Below are positions 1 through 5,220 of a DNA stretch of 5,220 nt, piece by piece. Position 1 is the first letter of the stretch; each line of letters starts with the position of its first letter. Source of the DNA: an uncultured Oscillospiraceae bacterium. GTDB taxonomy: Bacteria > Bacillota > Clostridia > Oscillospirales > Oscillospiraceae. A model generated the notes under the pieces. The model searched no databases and was not told where the DNA came from. It saw nothing but the letters and a program-made list of their open reading frames with translations. The translations under genes were made by a program, and so were the position numbers. The DNA is taken from contig CAAELC010000076.1 in assembly GCA_900756715.1 (NCBI GenBank), positions 1 to 5,220 of the forward strand, given 5' to 3'.

Positions 1-2472
1 GGTCTCGGCGCAGCCGGCGCAGGAGCCGGAGAACTCCAGCATGGGCTGCTTGAACTGGCTGCCCTTGACGGTGTTGTCCTGCATATCCTTCTTCTCGGAA
101 ACCTTGCTGACGCAATAGTTGAATACATCCTGCTGCGCAAGTTCGCCTTCCTGAGCGACCATGGACAGTGCGTTCACCGGGCACACGCCCACGCACACGC
201 CGCAGCCCATGCAGTCCAGCGGGGAAACGGCCATGGTGTACTGATACACGCCCTTGCCCTTGCCAGCCTTCACATCCACAATCTTGGCGGCAGCGGGAGC
301 GGCCTTGGCCTCCTCAGCAGTCAGCGCATAGGGGCGGATGGTAGCATGGGGGCAGACATAAGCGCAGTTGTTGCACTGGATGCACTTTTCGCTGTCCCAA
401 GTGGGGACGGACACGGCCACGCCGCGCTTTTCATAGGCAGCAGCGCCCAGCTCGAACTGGCCGTCCACATGATCGACGAAGGCAGAAACAGGCAGGCTGT
501 CGCCATCCATCTTGCCAACGGGGCCAAGGATGTTCTTGACCATCTTCACCAGCTCGGGCTTGCCCTCCAGCACGGTGGTATCGGCCTCGTCCACGGCATT
601 GGCCCAATCGGCAGGCACATCAATCTTCTTATAGGCGGTGGCGCCCAGATCAATGGCCTTGTAGTTCATATCCACAACATCCTGACCCTTCTTCAGGTAG
701 GAAGCCTTGGCCTTCTCCTTCATGTAGCGGATGGCATCCTCCTCGGGCAGCACCTTGGCCAGAGAGAAGAATGCAGACTGCAGGATGGTGTTGTTGCGCT
801 TACCCATACCAATCTCGATGGCCAGATCAATGGCGTTGATGGTATAGAGCTGGATGTTGTTCTTGGCAATGTAGCGCTTGGCATCGGCCTTCAGGTGGTG
901 GTTCAGCTCATCGAAATCCCACTGGCAGTTAATCATAAACACGCCGCCGGGCTTAACATCGTTGACCATCTTAAAGCCCTTGGTGATATAGCTGGGATTG
1001 TGGCAGGCCACAAAGTCAGCCTTGTTGATATAGTAGGGAGAACGGATGGGCTTGTCACCAAAGCGCAGGTGGCTGATGGTAACGCCGCCGGTCTTCTTGG
1101 AGTCATACTGGAAGTACGCCTGAACATACTTGTCGGTATGGTCGCCGATGATCTTGACGGAGTTCTTGTTAGCACCGACAGTACCGTCGCCGCCCAGACC
1201 CCAGAACTTGCACTCGATGGTGCCGGCCGCTGCGGTGTTGGGGCAGTTGGGGTCCTCAGGCAGGGAGAGGTTGGTCACATCGTCTACAATGCCGATGGTG
1301 AAATGACGCTTCATCTCGGCCTTCTTCAGCTCGGTATACACAGCGAAGACGGAGGCAGGAGGCGTATCCTTGCTGCCCAGACCATAACGGCCGCCGATAA
1401 CGGCAACATCATTCATGCCGGCGTTGGCCAGAGCGGTGACCACATCCTGATACAGAGGCTCACCCTGAGAACCGGGCTCCTTGGTGCGGTCCAGAACGGC
1501 AATCTTCTTGCAGGTAGCGGGAATGGCCTCAATGAGCTTCTCAGCAGCGAAGGGGCGGAACAGACGGACCTTAATCAGGCCCACCTTCTCGCCGTGGGCA
1601 GTCAGATAGTCGATGACCTCCTCGGCCACATCGCAGATAGAGCCCATGGCGATGATGACGCGATCAGCGTCAGGAGCGCCATAGTAGTTGAACAGCTTGT
1701 AATCAGTGCCCAGCTTGGCATTGATCTTGTCCATGTACTTTTCCACCACGGCGGGCAGTGCATCGTAATAGCTGTTGCAGGCCTCGCGGTGCTGGAAGAA
1801 AATGTCGCCGTTTTCGTGGCTGCCGCGCATGTTGGGATGCTCGGGGTTCAGGGCATGCTCACGGAAGGCCTTGACGGCATCCATATCGCACATGTCCTTC
1901 AGGTCCTCATAATCCCAGACGGCGATCTTCTGAATCTCGTGGCTGGTACGGAAACCATCGAAGAAGTTGATGAACGGGACCTTGCCGGTCAGCGCTGCCA
2001 GATGGGCAACAGGGGACAGGTCCATGACCTCCTGCACATTGCCCTCGCACAGCATGGCAAAGCCCGTCTGGCGACATGCCATAACATCGGAGTGGTCGCC
2101 GAAGATGTTCAGCGCATGTGTGGACACGGTACGGGCGGACACATGGAACACACAGGGCAGCTGCTCGGCCGCGATCTTGTACATATTGGGGATCATCAGC
2201 AGCAGGCCCTGAGAGGCGGTGTAGGTGGTGGTCAGTGCACCGGCGCCCAGAGAGCCATGCACAGCACCGGCGGCGCCGGCCTCGGACTGCATCTCCACGA
2301 CCTTGACCTTGGTGCCGAAGATGTTCTTCAGCCCGTTGGCAGACCACTGGTCCACAAAGTCAGCCATGGGAGACGAAGGCGTGATGGGGTAGATGGCGGC
2401 AACTTCGGAAAACGCATAGGATACATGCGCCGCGGCGTTGTTACCATCCATGGATTTCATTTTTCTTACCAT
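1..2472 (-). CDS. nifJ: Pyruvate:ferredoxin (flavodoxin) oxidoreductase, 3'-truncated by window edge
   Basis: Cytoplasmic homodimeric enzyme that oxidises pyruvate with CoA to acetyl-CoA and CO2, passing electrons through thiamine diphosphate (TPP) and three [4Fe-4S] clusters to ferredoxin or flavodoxin. The visible 824 residues follow the single-chain family order. The N-terminal pyruvate/TPP domain has YPITPSS at 28-34 (Thr31), EMQSEAG at 60-66 (Glu64) and the HVSART motif with Arg114; these numbers match catalytic residues of the Desulfovibrio africanus enzyme as I recall them. A CoA-side domain II covers about 260-415. A gamma-like domain starts near WGLGGDGTVGANKN (424-437). The EKR motif is at 681-683. 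Two ferredoxin clusters follow: Cys697/700/703/707 and Cys754/757/760/764. The window ends at CAGCAET (818-824), whose Cys818 and Cys821 bind the proximal cluster. Family proteins are about 1170-1200 residues, so about 350 residues with the C-terminal TPP-binding domain lie beyond the left edge. The start at 2472 is set by a GGAAGGAG RBS 8 nt upstream; Met5 would be 20 nt away. No frameshift or lost ligand is visible. Codon use is very biased, suggesting high expression. Confidence 0.97.
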   Translation of the reverse strand, partial: MVRKMKSMDGNNAAAHVSYAFSEVAAIYPITPSSPMADFVDQWSANGLKNIFGTKVKVVEMQSEAGAAGAVHGSLGAGALTTTYTASQGLLLMIPNMYKIAAEQLPCVFHVSARTVSTHALNIFGDHSDVMACRQTGFAMLCEGNVQEVMDLSPVAHLAALTGKVPFINFFDGFRTSHEIQKIAVWDYEDLKDMCDMDAVKAFREHALNPEHPNMRGSHENGDIFFQHREACNSYYDALPAVVEKYMDKINAKLGTDYKLFNYYGAPDADRVIIAMGSICDVAEEVIDYLTAHGEKVGLIKVRLFRPFAAEKLIEAIPATCKKIAVLDRTKEPGSQGEPLYQDVVTALANAGMNDVAVIGGRYGLGSKDTPPASVFAVYTELKKAEMKRHFTIGIVDDVTNLSLPEDPNCPNTAAAGTIECKFWGLGGDGTVGANKNSVKIIGDHTDKYVQAYFQYDSKKTGGVTISHLRFGDKPIRSPYYINKADFVACHNPSYITKGFKMVNDVKPGGVFMINCQWDFDELNHHLKADAKRYIAKNNIQLYTINAIDLAIEIGMGKRNNTILQSAFFSLAKVLPEEDAIRYMKEKAKASYLKKGQDVVDMNYKAIDLGATAYKKIDVPADWANAVDEADTTVLEGKPELVKMVKNILGPVGKMDGDSLPVSAFVDHVDGQFELGAAAYEKRGVAVSVPTWDSEKCIQCNNCAYVCPHATIRPYALTAEEAKAAPAAAKIVDVKAGKGKGVYQYTMAVSPLDCMGCGVCVGVCPVNALSMVAQEGELAQQDVFNYCVSKVSEKKDMQDNTVKGSQFKQPMLEFSGSCAGCAET

Positions 2473-2480
2473 GTTTAAAA

Positions 2481-2488
2481 CTCCTTCC
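2481..2488 (-). promoter_or_regulatory. Ribosome binding site of nifJ
   Basis: On the minus strand this reads GGAAGGAG, a strong Shine-Dalgarno match, followed by an 8-nt spacer TTTTAAAC and the ATG at 2472. It decides between the ATG at 2472 and the in-frame Met codons 5 and 8 further in, which are too far from it. Confidence 0.85.
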
Positions 2489-2495
2489 ATATACT

Positions 2496-2518
2496 TTCTG
2501 CAATATTTTTGCACAGAA
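2496..2518 (-). other. Small dyad (possible hairpin) in the nifJ leader
   Basis: On the minus strand TGCAA-AAATA-TTGCA forms a perfect 5-bp stem with a 5-nt loop. Three more pairs (TTC with GAA) extend it past a 2-nt TG bulge. It ends 7 nt before the nifJ Shine-Dalgarno and lies downstream of the proposed transcription start. It is AT-rich, so as RNA it is weak; it could instead be a DNA operator half-hidden in the leader. The symmetry is seen directly, a function is only inferred. Confidence 0.35.
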
Positions 2519-2533
2519 TCTCTCACATTGCCG

Positions 2534-2562
2534 ATATTATCACAATTGCCCGCTGTTGTAAA
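2534..2562 (-). promoter_or_regulatory. Predicted sigma-A type promoter of nifJ
   Basis: On the minus strand the -35 box is TTTACA (2562-2557, 5 of 6 consensus bases). A 17-bp spacer follows, then the -10 box TAATAT (2539-2534, 4 of 6), preceded by TGA, which gives an extended -10 TG motif. Transcription would begin near 2527, leaving a leader of about 55 nt. A 20-bp inverted repeat sits immediately upstream of the -35. Start site and regulator are inferred. Confidence 0.6.
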
Positions 2563-2563
2563 C

Positions 2564-2583
2564 GGAAAATTTGCCGATTTTCC
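2564..2583. repeat. 20-bp inverted repeat, candidate operator, in the nifJ-comM spacer
   Basis: GGAAAAT-TTGCCG-ATTTTCC is a perfect 7-bp inverted repeat around a 6-bp centre. It begins one base upstream of the nifJ -35 box and lies about 60 bp upstream of the candidate comM -10 box. It has no T-run after it in a position that would make it a terminator, and it lies outside both predicted transcripts. A protein-binding site for nifJ, comM or both is the more natural reading, but no regulator family can be assigned from the sequence. Confidence 0.45.
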
Positions 2584-2643
2584 AGTGGTGAAACTTTTTC
2601 ATTGTCATGCACAAAAATTCTCATATTCTCTTGTCGCTTTTTT

Positions 2644-2649
2644 TATAAT
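2644..2649 (+). promoter_or_regulatory. Possible -10 element of the comM promoter
   Basis: A perfect TATAAT lies 64 bp before the comM start codon in a T-rich stretch. No good -35 box occurs at 16-18 bp; the nearest is TTCTCA at 2618-2623 with a 20-bp spacer. An alternative is TAAGAT at 2677-2682, which has an extended-10 TG before it but no clear -35 either. The comM promoter is therefore only tentatively placed. Confidence 0.4.
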
Positions 2650-2698
2650 TTTCTTTCGCCCGGTATTTTTTTGTGGTAAGATGGGGTTAAATAGAAAG

Positions 2699-2704
2699 AA
2701 AGGG
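2699..2704 (+). promoter_or_regulatory. Ribosome binding site of comM
   Basis: AAAGGG with a 9-nt spacer precedes the ATG at 2714. It is a moderate Shine-Dalgarno match, and no comparable site precedes the in-frame upstream ATG codons at 2681 and 2438. This supports 2714 as the true start. Confidence 0.65.
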
Positions 2705-2713
2705 TGTACTTTT

Positions 2714-4231
2714 ATGGTGGTAACCGTGCGTTCTCTGGGGCTGACGGGCATCAGCGGATATGAGGTCAGTGTGGAGTGTTTTCTCTCCGGCGGGCTTCCC
2801 GCTTTTGAGGTTGTAGGGCTGCCGGATGCCGCTGTGCGGGAAGCCCGTGAGCGCGTGCGAGCGGCTGCGAAAAACTGCGGGGTCAGATTCCCTGTCAGCC
2901 GCATTACGGTGAATCTGGCCCCGGCGGGACAGAGGAAGGAAGGCACACTGTATGACCTGCCCATTCTGCTGGGCATTCTGGCGGCATCCGAGGAAATCCG
3001 CCAGCTGCCGCCGGATGCAGCCTTCATCGGTGAGCTGAGCCTGACAGGCACACTGCGTCCGGTGACGGGTGTGCTGCCCATGGCATTGGCGGCAAGGCGG
3101 CTGGGCATCCGGCAGCTGTTCGTGCCGGCCCAAAACGCAGCAGAGGCTACGCTGGCCCAGGGGCTGACGGTATATCCGGTGGAGCATGTGGCCCAGCTGG
3201 TGGAGCATGTGCGGGGAACGGAAACGCTTGCTCCCGCCCCGGTCTGGCAGCCGGAAACCTCCGCAGGCCAAAAAGGACCGGATTTTGCCGATGTGATGGG
3301 GCAGGAGAATGTAAAACGGGCGCTGGAGATTGCCGCAGCAGGCGGGCACAATATTCTGCTCATTGGCTCTCCCGGCTCCGGAAAATCCATGCTGGCCCGG
3401 CGGCTTCCCTCCATCCTGCCGGATATGACCCGGGAGGAGGCCCTGCAAACCACAGAAATTTACTCCGTAGCCGGGCTGACGGACCAGAGCCACCCTCTCG
3501 TCTCCCGGCGTCCCTTCCGCAGTCCACACCACACAGCCTCACCGGCCTCCCTGTCCGGCGGCGGCACCATCCCCCGGCCGGGGGAAATCTCTCTGGCCCA
3601 CAACGGGGTGCTGTTTCTGGACGAACTGCCGGAATTTGATAAGTCAGCGCTGGAGATTCTGCGCCAGCCGCTGGAGGATGGGGTAGTCACCATCACGCGG
3701 GCATCAGGCTCTCTGACGCTGCCCAGCCGCTTTATGCTGGTATGCGCCATGAATCCCTGCCGCTGCGGATGGTATGGCCACCCCGACAGGCGGTGTACCT
3801 GCTCTGAAAAGCAGGTGGAAAGCTATATGCGCCGCATTTCCGGGCCGCTGCTGGATCGGATTGACCTGCACATTGAGGTACCGTCTGTAGAATACGAGGC
3901 CATGCGGCGAAAGGAAACGCCGGAGTCCTCCGCAGAGGTGCAAAAGCGGGTAAATGCCGCCCGTGCAGTGCAGCGGCAGCGATTTGCCGGAACAGAGGTA
4001 ACCTGCAACGCGTACATGACCCCGCCTATGATTGGCCACTGCTGCCAGCTGGACGAGGCGTGCGAAAAGCTGATGCGGGGCGCCTTTGACCGTCTGGGCC
4101 TGACCGGGCGCAGCCACGACCGCATTCTGCGGGTGGCCCGCACCATTGCCGACCTGGAGGGCAGTGAGGCCATCCAGCCCGCCCATCTGGCCGAGGCCAT
4201 TCAGTATCGGAGCAGCTCCATGCTGAAATAA
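2714..4231 (+). CDS. comM: ComM/YifB-family Mg-chelatase-like AAA+ ATPase
   Basis: A 505-residue protein, the normal length for YifB/ComM. Despite the Mg-chelatase name, characterised ComM is a hexameric helicase promoting branch migration of DNA taken up by natural transformation; many non-competent bacteria also carry it. Domains seen: an N-terminal Lon-like/ChlI region (about 15-140, with GLPDAAVREARERVRAA at 35-51), an AAA+ core with Walker A GSPGSGKS at 218-225 and Walker B LFLDE at 300-304, a family cysteine cluster beginning NPCRCG (347-352; Cys349, 351, 361, 363, probably zinc-binding), LLDRIDLHIEVP at 379-390, and a C-terminal Mg-chelatase domain (about 400-500) with SHDRILRVARTIADLEGS at 467-484. 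All key ATPase residues are present, so it should be active. The frame stays open back to an ATG at 2438, but that extension crosses the promoter region, overlaps nifJ and is not family-like. It is divergent from nifJ and 97 bp ahead of thiI. Codon use is mixed, unlike nifJ. The role in transformation here is inferred from the family only. Confidence 0.95.
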   Translation: MVVTVRSLGLTGISGYEVSVECFLSGGLPAFEVVGLPDAAVREARERVRAAAKNCGVRFPVSRITVNLAPAGQRKEGTLYDLPILLGILAASEEIRQLPPDAAFIGELSLTGTLRPVTGVLPMALAARRLGIRQLFVPAQNAAEATLAQGLTVYPVEHVAQLVEHVRGTETLAPAPVWQPETSAGQKGPDFADVMGQENVKRALEIAAAGGHNILLIGSPGSGKSMLARRLPSILPDMTREEALQTTEIYSVAGLTDQSHPLVSRRPFRSPHHTASPASLSGGGTIPRPGEISLAHNGVLFLDELPEFDKSALEILRQPLEDGVVTITRASGSLTLPSRFMLVCAMNPCRCGWYGHPDRRCTCSEKQVESYMRRISGPLLDRIDLHIEVPSVEYEAMRRKETPESSAEVQKRVNAARAVQRQRFAGTEVTCNAYMTPPMIGHCCQLDEACEKLMRGAFDRLGLTGRSHDRILRVARTIADLEGSEAIQPAHLAEAIQYRSSSMLK

Positions 4232-4243
4232 ATAAGAAAACTC

Positions 4244-4271
4244 TTTACGAAACGGAAAAATGCGATATAAT
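4244..4271 (+). promoter_or_regulatory. Predicted promoter of thiI
   Basis: TTTACG (4244-4249, 4 of 6 consensus bases), a 16-bp spacer and a perfect TATAAT (4266-4271). The start would fall near 4278, giving a leader of about 50 nt. The -35 box starts only 12 bp after the comM stop. No terminator hairpin with a T-run is visible between comM and thiI, so read-through from comM may add to expression. Confidence 0.6.
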
Positions 4272-4315
4272 AGGTATACTGCCTTTTAAGGACCACACAT
4301 CGTATCTATCACATA

Positions 4316-4322
4316 TAAGGAG
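4316..4322 (+). promoter_or_regulatory. Ribosome binding site of thiI
   Basis: TAAGGAG followed by a 6-nt spacer TGTATC and the ATG at 4329. It is a strong match at good spacing and fixes the thiI start. Confidence 0.85.
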
Positions 4323-4328
4323 TGTATC

Positions 4329-5220
4329 ATGCAGGAAATAATTCTCTGCAAGCTGGGCGAGGTTGTGCTGAAGGGACTGAACCGCCACAGCTTTGAAATG
4401 AAGCTCATGTCCAATATCCGGCGCCGTACCCAGAAGTTCGGAAAATTTCGAATCTATTCCCGGCAGAGCACCATCTATGTAGAGCCGGTAGGCCAGTGCG
4501 ATCTGGCCGGGGCCTACGACGCCTGCAAAAGGGTGTTTGGCCTAATTGCCATCACCAGGGCTGTGCCCTGCGAAAAGAGTAAGGAAGCAATTCTGGACAC
4601 GGCAAAGCTGTATCTGGGAGACGCTCTGCGTGCGGCAAACAGCTTCAAGGTGGAGACAAAGCGGGCAGACAAGACCTTCCCCATGGGCTCCATTCAGGTC
4701 AGCCAGTGGGTGGGAGGCATGCTGCACGATGCGTTCCCTCATCTGACGGTGGATGTGCACAACCCGGAGCTGACCGTGTATGTAGAGATTCGGGAGGATG
4801 CAGCCTATGTTCACGCCCCGGCAGAGCCGGCGGCAGGCGGGCTGCCTCTCGGCATGGGCGGCAGCGCGCTGAGCCTTCTGTCCGGCGGCATTGACTCGCC
4901 GGTATCATCGTACATGATGGCCAAGCGGGGCGTGGTGCTGGAGATGCTGCACTTTGCAGCGCCGCCCTACACCTCTGAAATGGCCCGGGAAAAAGTGCTG
5001 TCTCTGGCAAAGGAACTGACTGACTGGTGCGGCCGGCTGAGCGTCCATATTGTCCCGCTGACGGAAATTCAGGAGTGCATCCGGCGGGACTGCCCGGAGG
5101 AATATTTCACCCTGATTACCCGGCGCTTCATGATGCGCATTGCCGACAGGCTCGCCAAAGAGTTTGACTGCCGGGCACTGGTGACCGGCGAAAATCTGGG
5201 TCAGGTGGCCAGCCAGACCA
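4329..5220 (+). CDS. thiI: tRNA 4-thiouridine synthase ThiI, 3'-truncated by window edge
   Basis: Cytoplasmic enzyme that adenylates uridine 8 of tRNA and replaces its oxygen with sulfur delivered as a persulfide by a cysteine desulfurase; in some bacteria it also feeds thiazole (thiamine) synthesis. The 297 visible residues show the N-terminal ferredoxin-like region (LGEVVLKGLNR at 9-19), a THUMP domain for tRNA binding (about 60-165, with FKVETKRADKTFP at 106-118), and the PP-loop ATPase domain, with LLSGGIDSPV at 183-192 and GENLGQVASQT at 287-297. The start is supported by a strong RBS and by a typical N-terminus. Family proteins without a rhodanese domain are about 380-400 residues, so about 100 residues lie beyond the right edge, and whether a C-terminal rhodanese domain exists cannot be judged here. 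No cysteine desulfurase gene lies in the window, although thiI is often next to one in Firmicutes; the upstream neighbour here is comM. No frame break is seen. Confidence 0.95.
   Translation, partial: MQEIILCKLGEVVLKGLNRHSFEMKLMSNIRRRTQKFGKFRIYSRQSTIYVEPVGQCDLAGAYDACKRVFGLIAITRAVPCEKSKEAILDTAKLYLGDALRAANSFKVETKRADKTFPMGSIQVSQWVGGMLHDAFPHLTVDVHNPELTVYVEIREDAAYVHAPAEPAAGGLPLGMGGSALSLLSGGIDSPVSSYMMAKRGVVLEMLHFAAPPYTSEMAREKVLSLAKELTDWCGRLSVHIVPLTEIQECIRRDCPEEYFTLITRRFMMRIADRLAKEFDCRALVTGENLGQVASQT

Noticed and set aside
1907..2347. 146-residue minus-strand frame within nifJ
   Set aside because: It lies on the same strand as nifJ but out of frame, inside the conserved pyruvate/TPP domain. It is not a frameshifted piece, because the nifJ frame is continuous.
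346..2478. 710-residue plus-strand reading frame
   Set aside because: It is exactly codon-antisense to nifJ, whose protein matches its family from end to end with all ligands. It lacks an RBS and recognisable domains, and its openness follows from the absence of TTA, CTA and TCA codons in nifJ.
2602..2614. Short dyad TTGTCATGCACAA upstream of comM
   Set aside because: The arms are only 4 bp (TTGT/ACAA) in an AT-rich stretch, within chance expectation. It is also too far from the candidate comM -10 to serve as its -35 box.
2438..2713. 92-residue N-terminal extension of comM from the ATG at 2438
   Set aside because: The extension overlaps the nifJ start codon and crosses the AT-rich promoter region. 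Its translation is not family-like, and the ATG at 2714 has an RBS and gives the usual ComM N-terminus and length.
2605..3532. Two minus-strand frames of about 280 residues opposite comM
   Set aside because: They are shadows in other frames of a well-supported gene. Their translations are low-complexity and show no recognisable domain.
4281..4290. CCTTTTAAGG in the thiI leader as a terminator
   Set aside because: It has a 4-bp stem with a 2-nt loop and no T-run after it, so it cannot work as an intrinsic terminator. No riboswitch-like structure was recognised in the roughly 50-nt leader either.
1..5220. Mobile element, CRISPR array, tRNA/rRNA gene or novel system
   Set aside because: I saw no terminal repeats, transposase or integrase motifs, spaced direct repeats or tRNA-like cloverleaf. 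The three genes cover nearly all of the window and are common core functions.

Overview
The window looks like ordinary core chromosome of an anaerobic, GC-rich member of the Clostridia (Firmicutes); a gut Oscillospirales/Ruminococcaceae-type organism is my best inference. The basis is a single-chain pyruvate:ferredoxin oxidoreductase, strong AGGAG-type ribosome binding sites, GC-rich genes separated by AT-rich spacers, and the style of the ComM and ThiI proteins. The genus cannot be told from this sequence.

Layout. Positions 1-2472 on the minus strand hold the first 824 codons of nifJ (pyruvate:ferredoxin/flavodoxin oxidoreductase); its C-terminal third runs off the left edge. Positions 2473-2713 are a 241-bp AT-rich divergent intergenic region. 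It contains a convincing nifJ promoter and RBS, a 20-bp inverted repeat just upstream of the nifJ -35 box, a small dyad in the nifJ leader, and a weaker promoter and RBS for the gene on the other side. Positions 2714-4231 on the plus strand hold a complete 505-codon comM (YifB-family, Mg-chelatase-like AAA+ ATPase). A 97-bp spacer (4232-4328) with its own promoter and RBS precedes thiI (tRNA 4-thiouridine synthase) at 4329, which runs off the right edge after 297 complete codons.

Functional picture. nifJ supplies acetyl-CoA and reduced ferredoxin in anaerobic fermentation, comM is a DNA-processing helicase linked to transformation and recombination, and thiI modifies tRNA. I see no reason to think the three form one pathway. 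comM and thiI are co-oriented with no obvious terminator between them, so read-through is possible, but thiI has its own promoter-like sequence.

I looked for an undescribed system on both strands and did not find one. There is no mobile element, CRISPR array, RNA gene or cryptic cassette that I can support. The second-look items are regulatory (the dyads around the nifJ promoter) and compositional (very strong codon bias in nifJ, which also leaves a long antisense frame open).
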